Origin: Spirochaetota bacterium
GTDB lineage: Bacteria; Spirochaetota; Spirochaetia; Treponematales; Treponemataceae
DNA: 64,000 nucleotides
NCBI GenBank assembly: GCA_023398165.1
Contig: JAEWSQ010000007.1
Coordinates: 1 to 64,000 of the forward strand
Reading direction: 5' to 3'
Shown: positions 17,668-24,688 of the stretch, in pieces
Layout of the letters: every line of letters starts with the position of its first letter
Numbering within the stretch: position 1 is the stretch's first letter
Program-made: the position numbers and the translations under genes
The notes under the pieces: generated by a model
The model's database searches: none
Told to the model about the DNA's origin: nothing
What the model saw: only the letters and a program-made list of their open reading frames with translations

Positions 17668-18966
17668 GTGGAAAAATGGTATAAACTTGATAATGCAGCG
17701 AAACTGTATCCATCAGTGAGCAATGACAACCGCTCGGCTGTTTTCAGGGTTTCTGCAGTATTATATGAAAGTGTAAATCCGGTGATTCTCCAGCAGGCGC
17801 TGGATCATATCAGCGAGAAGTATGCTTTTTTATTTGTACGTTTACACCGCGGTTTTTTTTGGAATTATTTTGACACAAATCATAAGAAATTGCTGGTACA
17901 AAGTGAAAATCAATATCCATGCAGGGATATTAACCGGCTTGAAAACTCGGGATTTCTATTGAGGGTGCTGTACTACAACAAACGTGTTTCGGTAGAGGTT
18001 TTTCATGCGCTGTCAGACGGCGGGGGCGCTTTGGAGTTTTTAAAGTCTCTTTTATTCTGCTATTTCACCTTTTCCGGACACTACATTGAGAATGACGGAA
18101 GTGTAATAGGCGCTGAAGGGAAGGCGGAAACCGAATACAGCGATGACAGCTTCGCACGGTATTATGATCCGTTAAAAAAAGAACGCAAAAAGAAAAACTT
18201 TTTGGAAAAACAGAAGAATGCGTATAGAATCCGGGGTACAATGTATCCGCGCGGGGGAACAAATGTTATTTCAGGATTAATCTCATCGTCCGCATTGAAT
18301 ACTGCTGCAAAAAAATACAATACTACCATAACCGGTTTTCTTACCGCCCTGATGATATATTCAATGTTCGAAACCCATGTAAAGTTTGACCACTCCCGTT
18401 CCCCGGTAACAATCGCCGTTCCTGTGAATCTGAGAAAAATATTTCCATCTAAAACTTTAAGGAATTTCTTTTCTGTAATAAACTGTCCTTTAGTATACGA
18501 TAAGGAACTTTCTTTTGAAGATATTTGTACACATGTGACATCCGTAATGAAGGAGAAAACAACACGAGAATATTTACAAAAGCAAATTTACAGGACGAGT
18601 AAGTTTACCATGCACAAGGTTCTGCGCTTTGCTCCCCTGATGATAAAGCGCATTTTTATTCAGGCAGGATATTCAATAATGAGCGAGACAAAAAAAACGC
18701 TTACACTTTCAAATTTGGGCATAATAAGAATGCCTCCTCAGATGTACGATTATGTGTCGCACGTTGAAGTTCTCTCGTATTGCTCGGTAAGAAGTCCTGC
18801 AACCTGTACTATTTCTACACTTGGAGACAAGATGTGCATAAGTTTTACCAAGACTATAGAGGAAAGCGACTGTATATCGTTCTTTTTAAGATTTCTCGCC
18901 CAAAACGAAGGTCTTGATGTTAAAGTGTATTCTAATGAATGGGGAGATGCTCATGAAATGCATTAA
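17668..18966 (+). CDS. Condensation/alcohol acetyltransferase-like protein
   Basis: A 432-residue member of the CoA-dependent acyltransferase superfamily (alcohol acetyltransferase/condensation domain). The catalytic signature HALSDGGG (HxxxDG) lies near residue 115, and the second-half channel region AVPVNLRKIFPSKTLRNFF is typical. The acyl donor and acceptor are unknown; a lipid or envelope alcohol is a guess. I prefer the GTG at 17668 because AAGGGG sits six bases before it; the ATG at 17647 has no RBS. It overlaps the following DUF6320 gene by 14 bp, a pairing I recall from many anaerobes. Confidence 0.65.
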   Translation: MEKWYKLDNAAKLYPSVSNDNRSAVFRVSAVLYESVNPVILQQALDHISEKYAFLFVRLHRGFFWNYFDTNHKKLLVQSENQYPCRDINRLENSGFLLRVLYYNKRVSVEVFHALSDGGGALEFLKSLLFCYFTFSGHYIENDGSVIGAEGKAETEYSDDSFARYYDPLKKERKKKNFLEKQKNAYRIRGTMYPRGGTNVISGLISSSALNTAAKKYNTTITGFLTALMIYSMFETHVKFDHSRSPVTIAVPVNLRKIFPSKTLRNFFSVINCPLVYDKELSFEDICTHVTSVMKEKTTREYLQKQIYRTSKFTMHKVLRFAPLMIKRIFIQAGYSIMSETKKTLTLSNLGIIRMPPQMYDYVSHVEVLSYCSVRSPATCTISTLGDKMCISFTKTIEESDCISFFLRFLAQNEGLDVKVYSNEWGDAHEMH

Positions 18967-19633
18967 TTGCTCAGTTACAGTAATTTCAAGATACAACCGC
19001 TGTCCTTTGTGCGGAGCGTCAGTAAAACCCTGTGAATCTGAGCAGGGCCGTGATAATGAATTTTACCCTGAATATCCTGAGCAGAAGCCTTCAAAAATGG
19101 AGAAAGCGAGAAAGGCCCTGTTTTTCATAACCGTGGCAGTGAGCGCTATCGCCGTTTTTATCAATCTTTTTTCATTGAAAATTAACCGTTCATTCTGGTC
19201 TTTTATTGTGGCATCCTGCCTGTTTTATGCATTTATCAGTTTTAAAACCGTATCGTCAAAAAAACTTCATACCGGAGCTAAGTTTCTTATTCAGCTCATT
19301 CTTCTGACCTTTCTTGCAGTCATAATTGATATTTTTTCGGGTTTTACAAAGTGGTCAACAACCTATGTAATCCCCGCGCTTTCAACTGTTTGTTCGTTTG
19401 TAATAACTGTTTTCGCCGCAAGTAAAAAAGCTTTGTACAAGGAATACCTCGGCTACATTCTTACCTCACTCCTGATATCAATTGTTCCGGCTGTTTTATG
19501 TATTTTTTCCCTGTCGCTGCAGGCCTGGGTAGGCTATGCGGCTCTCTTGTTTTCACTCATAATGCTGTTCGGATTATATCTTTTTGCAGATAAAGATTTT
19601 AAAAGAGAGCTGAAAAAGAGATTTCACCTGTAA
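18953..19633 (+). CDS. Zinc-ribbon membrane protein (DUF6320-like)
   Basis: A 226-residue protein beginning with a rubredoxin-like zinc ribbon (MKCINC, then CPLCGA: two CxxC pairs at residues about 3-22). A charged linker and about five to six hydrophobic segments follow (residues about 50-220). The start at 18953 is set by GGGGAG six bases upstream and lies inside the end of the acyltransferase gene, implying translational coupling. The ribbon probably faces the cytoplasm. Function unknown; I infer that it partners the acyltransferase on a membrane substrate. Confidence 0.6.
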   Translation: MKCINCSVTVISRYNRCPLCGASVKPCESEQGRDNEFYPEYPEQKPSKMEKARKALFFITVAVSAIAVFINLFSLKINRSFWSFIVASCLFYAFISFKTVSSKKLHTGAKFLIQLILLTFLAVIIDIFSGFTKWSTTYVIPALSTVCSFVITVFAASKKALYKEYLGYILTSLLISIVPAVLCIFSLSLQAWVGYAALLFSLIMLFGLYLFADKDFKRELKKRFHL

Positions 19634-19646
19634 ATTCTGCAGGGCA

Positions 19647-19675
19647 TTGTATTTTTATGCAGAAAAATGTATACT
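19647..19675 (+). promoter_or_regulatory. Sigma-70 promoter of lysS, abutting the start codon
   Basis: TTGTAT (19647-19652), a 17-nt spacer and TATACT (19670-19675). The ATG at 19683 begins 7 nt after the -10 box, so the transcript would start on or next to it. No Shine-Dalgarno is present. Confidence 0.6.
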
Positions 19676-19682
19676 CATGAGC

Positions 19683-21278
19683 ATGAGTAATGAAAATTTG
19701 ACGCTAAGCCATTGGGCTGATCAGACAGCAGAAAAGATTATCCGTGAACGGGGTGATCTTGATGAATATACATGCGCTTCGGGAATAACACCTTCGGGAA
19801 CTGTTCATATTGGAAATTTCCGCGAAATAATATCCGTGGATCTTGTTGTAAGAGCCCTCAGGTCAAGAGGTAAAAAGGTTCGTTTTATCTATTCATGGGA
19901 TGACTATGATGTGTTCCGAAAAGTGCCCCAGAATATGCCCAACCCCGATATTCTTGAACAGTATTTACGTTTCCCGATTACTATGGTTCCAGATACTACC
20001 GGGCGCGATGACTCATATGCCCGCCACCATGAAGTTGATGTAGAATCGATTCTTCCTGCAGTCGGCATACACCCCGAGTTTTTGTATCAGTCAAAACGTT
20101 ACCGAGCTAATATGTATGCCGAAGGCATGAAAAAAGCTTTACAGAATAAAGAGAAGATAAAGGAATGCTTAAACCGCTACCGCGATGACGATCATAAAAT
20201 ACCTTCCGGCGAAGTATACTGGCCTACTGCGGCTTTTTGCGTGCAGTGCAATAAAGACACGACAGAAATGGATTCCTATGACGGGGAGTATGGTCTTACC
20301 TATCACTGTACAAGCTGCGGACACGTTGAAAAAGCCGATTTACGTACTTCCAAAGAAATTAAACTCGGCTGGCGTGTGGACTGGCCAATGAGATGGAGCT
20401 TTGAGAAAACACTTTTTGAACCGGCAGGAAAAGACCATCACAGTCAGGGCGGTTCTTTTGATACCGCACGTCTCGTGTCTGAAGAAATATACGGCTGGAG
20501 CGCTCCGGTAACTTTCCGCTACGATTTTATAGGAATTAAGGGAACGCCGGGAAAAATGTCTTCTTCAAAAGGAAAAGTTATAGATCTCTATGATGTGCTG
20601 CGTGTGTATCAGCCGGAATTAGTACGCTACCTCTTTGCTGGAACAAGACCGAATACCGAGTTTTCTATAAGCTTTGACCTTGATGTTATTAAAACCTATG
20701 AAGACTACGACAAGACTGAGCGTATTGCATGGGGTACGGAAAAAGCCAAGAATGATGAAGTCTATGCAAAGGAAAGAAGAATATACGAGCTTTCTCAGGT
20801 TGACGGCATGCCGACCTCGATGCCGTATCAGATCCCTTTCCGCCATCTTTGCAACCTTTTACAGACCAACTCCGGAGACATCGATGCTGTTATATCATCA
20901 CTGACTGATATTTCAAAAGATCAGGAAAACCGTTTTAGAACTAGGTGCAAGTGCGCGTGGTACTGGATTACCGAGTGCGCTCCCGAAGATTTCCGGTTCT
21001 CTCTCCGCAAGGACGGATCAAAGGCCGATATAAACGGTGCAGAACTTGCAGCCCTGAAAAAAATATATGCAGAAATCCTTCCGAAAATGGATGGAATGGA
21101 AGAGAAACCGCTGTCTGAAGCTGTCTATGCAGTCGCACAGGAATGCGGACTTGAGCCGAAAGTACTTTTTACCGCAACGTATCAGGCTTTGATTGGAAAG
21201 GATCAGGGTCCCCGTCTTGCAAGCTTTATGAAGATAATCGGACGAAAACGGCTTGAAGAGCTTTTAAAAAATTATTAG
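19683..21278 (+). CDS. lysS: Class I lysyl-tRNA synthetase
   Basis: Charges tRNA-Lys using a class I fold, the version found in archaea and spirochaetes instead of the common class II enzyme. The HIGH motif appears as TPSGTVHIGN near residue 40 and the KMSKS motif as GKMSSSKGK near residue 280. A zinc-binding pair of CxxC motifs (CVQCNKD, CTSCGH) lies near residues 180-210. The 531-residue length matches. Of the two close ATGs (19677, 19683), the second is chosen because the promoter's -10 box ends at 19675. Confidence 0.96.
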   Translation: MSNENLTLSHWADQTAEKIIRERGDLDEYTCASGITPSGTVHIGNFREIISVDLVVRALRSRGKKVRFIYSWDDYDVFRKVPQNMPNPDILEQYLRFPITMVPDTTGRDDSYARHHEVDVESILPAVGIHPEFLYQSKRYRANMYAEGMKKALQNKEKIKECLNRYRDDDHKIPSGEVYWPTAAFCVQCNKDTTEMDSYDGEYGLTYHCTSCGHVEKADLRTSKEIKLGWRVDWPMRWSFEKTLFEPAGKDHHSQGGSFDTARLVSEEIYGWSAPVTFRYDFIGIKGTPGKMSSSKGKVIDLYDVLRVYQPELVRYLFAGTRPNTEFSISFDLDVIKTYEDYDKTERIAWGTEKAKNDEVYAKERRIYELSQVDGMPTSMPYQIPFRHLCNLLQTNSGDIDAVISSLTDISKDQENRFRTRCKCAWYWITECAPEDFRFSLRKDGSKADINGAELAALKKIYAEILPKMDGMEEKPLSEAVYAVAQECGLEPKVLFTATYQALIGKDQGPRLASFMKIIGRKRLEELLKNY

Positions 21279-21296
21279 AACATATTTTTTATGAAG

Positions 21297-21332
21297 AAGA
21301 GGGAAAAGCGTAACCGGCTTTTCTCTTTTTTT
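21297..21332 (+). terminator. Intrinsic terminator after lysS
   Basis: GAAAAGC and GCTTTTC arms around a short loop, extended by AGAG/CTCT, followed by a run of eight or more T. It lies 20 bp after the lysS stop. Confidence 0.85.
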
Positions 21333-21516
21333 TATTTTATAGTGAATTAACTCTTCAAGTAATTCTGCATTGACGTATCTGTACTTATTTTGTAATGTAA
21401 GTATACTGAATGTTGACTGAATTACTTAAAAAATACTTTACAGATAGAAGCGGTAATGAAGAGCATTCTAAGTCTGCGTTGCAGACTTTTTATTCAATAA
21501 GGTATAGGAGTTTTAC

Positions 21517-22059
21517 ATGAGCGATTTAAAAGGATCAAAAACAGAAGCCAATTTACGTGAAGCATTTGCAGGCGAAAGCCAGGCGCGCAACAAATACACG
21601 TACTATGCATCAGTTGCCAAAAAAGCCGGATTCAATCAGATTTCAGATTTTTTTGAAGAAACAGCCGGAAACGAAAAAGAACATGCCAAAATTTGGTTTA
21701 AGCTTCTTCATGACGGAAAAGTTCCCGATACTGAAACAAATCTTTTAGATGCGGCAAACGGCGAGCATTACGAATGGACAGATATGTATGCTAACTTCGC
21801 GAAAACAGCAAAAGAGGAAGGGTTTACAAAAATAGCCTACTTATTTGAAGCTGTTGCAAAAATTGAAAAGCATCATGAAGAACGCTACCGTGCACTGCTC
21901 GAGAGCATTAGGAATAAAAAAGTTTTCAATGCTGACGGAGATATTGCATGGATCTGTGCAAACTGCGGTCATATTCATTATGGAAAAAATGCGCCTGAAA
22001 AATGCCCTGTTTGCGATCATCCGCAGGCATATTTTATGCGCGATGTAAAGGCATATTAA
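21517..22059 (+). CDS. rbr: Rubrerythrin
   Basis: A peroxide-reducing non-haem iron protein of anaerobes, 180 residues, cytoplasmic. The N-terminal four-helix bundle carries the di-iron ligands in FAGESQARNKY, ETAGNEKEHA and EAVAKIEKHHEERY. The C-terminal rubredoxin domain has CANCGH and CPVCDH around a GKNAPEKC loop. The RBS is TAGGAG. A possible promoter is TTGACG-17-TAATGT at 21370-21398 (weak), with a better-looking TATACT at 21402. A large structured terminator follows. Confidence 0.95.
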   Translation: MSDLKGSKTEANLREAFAGESQARNKYTYYASVAKKAGFNQISDFFEETAGNEKEHAKIWFKLLHDGKVPDTETNLLDAANGEHYEWTDMYANFAKTAKEEGFTKIAYLFEAVAKIEKHHEERYRALLESIRNKKVFNADGDIAWICANCGHIHYGKNAPEKCPVCDHPQAYFMRDVKAY

Positions 22060-22076
22060 CTATTTAAAAGAATGAA

Positions 22077-22190
22077 AAAAATGCGTCCTTTCGCTGAGTG
22101 CGGTTTGGTATTAACGGGCTTAGTACAAGCTCTGCTTGTTTTAGTCCCGCCGCAAGACGCGTAAAGGGCGCTTTTTTTGCTTCTTTCAAC
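22077..22190 (+). terminator. Large branched hairpin terminator after rubrerythrin
   Basis: The outer stem pairs GCGTCCTTTCG near 22083 with CGTAAAGGGCGC near 22160-22172, followed by a T7 run. Inside are a GCGG/CCGC stem and a perfect ACAAGC/GCTTGT hairpin. The A-run before it and the T-run after it make it terminator-like in both orientations. At roughly 100 nt it is much larger than needed, like the hairpin near 16.1 kb. Confidence 0.65.
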
Positions 22191-22227
22191 TGTTTAAACG
22201 AAGCTAGAGTATAGGGGAAGTGTCCAT

Positions 22228-22299
22228 GCGCTAAGCGCAGATCGCAAAGTCAGCGTCCATGCTGACTTTGCTTCTCGAGTTTTGCGAAAGCAAAACTCG
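22228..22299. repeat. Cluster of three perfect hairpins in non-coding DNA
   Basis: Consecutive inverted repeats: GCGC-TAA-GCGC (22228-22238), GCAAAGTCAGC/GCTGACTTTGC with a 6-nt loop (22244-22271) and CGAGTTTTGC-GAAA-GCAAAACTCG (22276-22299). The last motif recurs in altered form in both copies of the 87-bp repeat near 24.4-24.6 kb, so it belongs to a dispersed element family. The block from 22060 to 22372 holds no gene; the remainder shows only a T8 run near 22350. Confidence 0.75.
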
Positions 22300-22372
22300 C
22301 TCATGGGCAATAGCTAATCCGGTGCCCTCCATGGCAATCATTGGGGGTGCTTTTTTTTAGCGGAGTAGGTGG

Positions 22373-23437
22373 TTATTGTTTCAGATAAACATATTCATCC
22401 GTGGACTCAATGATAGAGCCGTTAACCATAAACCACGTAGGAGTCCACTTCCCGGTTGTTAATGACAAACTATTTGTATCGTAGGTCATGTCTACAGTGC
22501 CGTTTGCATCTTCAGTCCAGGTAAATTTATAGTCGTTTCCGCTGATCTTTGCAACTCCCGTACCGTCAGCAAAGTATTCACTGTATCCTTCTGTTGGTGA
22601 GTATGTATACGAATCAGTATACGGCGATCCTGCTGAATATGTGATATATGTTTCAGTGGAGTATTTTGACTCATACGTACCGGGAATAACTCCAATAGCC
22701 CCGCTTGTTTTTTTACTATTAATGAGGGAGAGCTTTGCACCGTTGTCATAGCAGAACGCATCAGGGTAGGTACAGACAAGCCGCGATGTATATGTATAGT
22801 TTCCTATCGGCTGGGTACTGGATACATCAAATTTCAGGCCGTTTGCAGAACTATAGGTATAAGTTCCTGTATATTGTATTGAGTATGAAGTATATATGCA
22901 TGTTCCGGTAGCTGCATCAAAAGTAATTAGGACTGAAGGATAAGCAGACCAGTAATATGTTCCGCTGCCTACGGGTTCCGGAGTTCCGTTTTTATACTTT
23001 GGTACTGCCTTTGCCGTAGCTGCAGATACAGCCTTGCTTTTTTCACCTTCTCCCTTTGCATTTACAGAACTTACCTTAAAATAAAATGTTGTTTCTGAAG
23101 CAAGGCTCGATACCGTCTGATTTGTTTCTGTTGTTCCAGTTCCTACTTTTACATAGGAGCCGGTCTCTGTTGCAGAAGAATACAAGCAGTACGATATTGC
23201 ACCTTTTACCGGATTCCATGACAGCGTGATAGAATTCTCGGTTGGTGTTCCGGATACAGCAAGTCCTGAAGGAGAGGCTATGCTTGATTCCGGTTTTTCG
23301 GTTTCTTCAGAGGGGTCGCCGCCGTCTGAGCCTGTAAGGTTATCGCAGCTTATGAGCAGCGATACACTGATAAGTAAAAAGAAAGCCACAGCGTATAATA
23401 ACGTCCCGGCTTTATTCGTTCGATTCGATTTACCCAT
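22373..23437 (-). CDS. Fibronectin type III lipoprotein
   Basis: A 354-residue envelope lipoprotein: signal peptide with lipobox LLISC (Cys31), a Ser/Glu/Pro-rich linker, then one FN3 domain at about residues 54-135 (ITLSWNPVKGAISYCLYSS, TTFYFKVSSVNAKGEGEKS). The remaining 200 residues are rich in Tyr, Ser, Thr and Gly and look like small beta-strand modules, including an ADGTGVAKISGNDYKFTWTED stretch typical of secreted treponemal proteins. The start at 23437 has AGGAGA nine bases upstream; a longer in-frame reading to 23476 is not supported. Ligand unknown. Confidence 0.75.
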   Translation of the reverse strand: MGKSNRTNKAGTLLYAVAFFLLISVSLLISCDNLTGSDGGDPSEETEKPESSIASPSGLAVSGTPTENSITLSWNPVKGAISYCLYSSATETGSYVKVGTGTTETNQTVSSLASETTFYFKVSSVNAKGEGEKSKAVSAATAKAVPKYKNGTPEPVGSGTYYWSAYPSVLITFDAATGTCIYTSYSIQYTGTYTYSSANGLKFDVSSTQPIGNYTYTSRLVCTYPDAFCYDNGAKLSLINSKKTSGAIGVIPGTYESKYSTETYITYSAGSPYTDSYTYSPTEGYSEYFADGTGVAKISGNDYKFTWTEDANGTVDMTYDTNSLSLTTGKWTPTWFMVNGSIIESTDEYVYLKQ

Positions 23438-23639
23438 GGATTTACATCTCCTGTTTCCAATGAAGAAAGTATCCACGTTAAACGGTTTTTATTCAAGCAT
23501 TTTATTAAATATTACTATGTAAAAAAAATAAGCGGATGCCTAATTTTATCGAAAACTAAATACGGTCTATTTCTAATAAAAACTATAACAAATACAGGGC
23601 TTTGTGTATATAGCATAGTTTATATTCAGGATTTTTAAG

Positions 23640-23668
23640 TGACAAAAAAAGGAAAACTAAGTATAATC
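23640..23668 (+). promoter_or_regulatory. Sigma-70 promoter of the small secreted protein
   Basis: GTGACA, a 17-nt spacer and a perfect TATAAT, ending about 25 bp before the ATG at 23693. GGAGAG is the ribosome-binding site. This is an ordinary leadered arrangement. Confidence 0.55.
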
Positions 23669-23692
23669 ACCATACAGGAATGGAGAGTTATT

Positions 23693-24175
23693 ATGAAAAA
23701 ATGTATTGTATTACTGATGGTGATGTTTTTTCTGTCTGCTTCTTTTACTCAGGAGCAGTCACCGGTATTTAACAGAGGTCAACTTGAAAATAAAGACATG
23801 CTGGTTCATGCAAGTTTTCTGCCTGGTATGTACCACTATAGCAGCAAACCCCTGTCGGGCGGTGTTATTTCCCGGAAGGAATTATATAGAGTGCTGCTTA
23901 CCATCCCAGAAAATGAGAAATACGTAAAGCGGATGAAGGGATGGAATATTGCAGAAATTATTTCTTTCGGTGTCTTTAGTGGGACCGCCGGTTATTTCCT
24001 TTCATGTGTTAATTCGGGAAGTTTAACCGAAGATAAACAAAACTGGTGTACCGCTTTTATGACTCTAGGATTTGTTTATGGAGCTTTATCTGTTGAACTG
24101 CGTCTAGCTAATACCGTTAAGGCGGTTGATAATTATAATCTTTCGATTGCCGGCCTTCCTGTCATACATCGCTAG
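23693..24175 (+). CDS. Small secreted protein, unknown function
   Basis: A 160-residue product starting MKKCIVLLMVMFFLSASFTQ, a cleavable signal peptide. The mature part has two hydrophobic stretches near residues 87-105 and 115-135 (IAEIISFGVFSGTAGYF, CTAFMTLGFVYGALSVE), so it may be membrane-associated. The start at M19 of the longer open frame is chosen because of the signal peptide and the GGAGAG upstream. I recognise no family. It is a single gene between the FN3 lipoprotein and a repeat-rich intergenic block. Confidence 0.5.
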   Translation: MKKCIVLLMVMFFLSASFTQEQSPVFNRGQLENKDMLVHASFLPGMYHYSSKPLSGGVISRKELYRVLLTIPENEKYVKRMKGWNIAEIISFGVFSGTAGYFLSCVNSGSLTEDKQNWCTAFMTLGFVYGALSVELRLANTVKAVDNYNLSIAGLPVIHR

Positions 24176-24346
24176 GTAAGAAAGTAGTAACTGATAAAAA
24201 TTGTTTATTTAGGTCTTATTGAATGTAATTAATAGAACGAACGTTCGCTCTATTAATTACATTATAGAAGTTATTGTATAGTAAAATTATCATGAAATAT
24301 ATCGCTGCTCCCTTTTTATCACTTTTATATAATCTAATTCTCTCAT

Positions 24347-24462
24347 CATGTCGTTAGGTGTATCTCCTGTACACCTACCTTACCGAGTATTTTGCTTTGC
24401 AAAAACTCGCCATTTGCAGTAAGCAGCTCCGGCGGCATCCTTGCCGATCATGTCGTTAGGTG
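24347..24462. repeat. Copy 1 of an 87-bp perfect repeat, with flanking GTTAGGT motifs
   Basis: The repeat proper is 24365-24451. A CATGTCGTTAGGTGTA motif precedes it (24347) and recurs immediately after it (24449). TAGGTGTA and TACACCTA form an 8-bp inverted repeat across the left boundary, and a CGAGT/ACTCG hairpin sits inside. The gene-free stretch 24176-24688 also contains an inverted repeat around 24227-24262 (AATTAATAGAACGAACGTTC half-palindrome). Confidence 0.8.
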
Positions 24463-24550
24463 TACATACGCCCCTTTGGGTCGTTAATGCAAGGAAGTTA
24501 TTATACTGGACTTTTCTCGTTCATTATATTCACTACGAAAAATCTGATTA

Positions 24551-24637
24551 TCCTGTACACCTACCTTACCGAGTATTTTGCTTTGCAAAAACTCGCCATT
24601 TGCAGTAAGCAGCTCCGGCGGCATCCTTGCCGATCAT
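24551..24637. repeat. Copy 2 of the 87-bp perfect repeat
   Basis: Identical at all 87 positions to 24365-24451 and 186 bp away in the same orientation. It is followed by TAGTTATTC instead of GTCGTTAGGT, so the right flank is not shared. It ends about 50 bp before the copper ATPase stop codon. Confidence 0.85.
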
Positions 24638-24688
24638 TAGTTATTCTTGCGTGAGGGCTTACATTTTTGTGTGTTTCGCTATTTACGA

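Noticed and set aside
24347..24637. CRISPR array
   Set aside because: Only two 87-bp copies, one spacing, no cas genes; too long for CRISPR repeats.
24365..24637. Canonical integron attC site
   Set aside because: The opposing core is ACCTACC/GGTAGGT, not RYYYAAC/GTTRRRY, and no L-box pairing is seen. Kept only as a lower-certainty finding.
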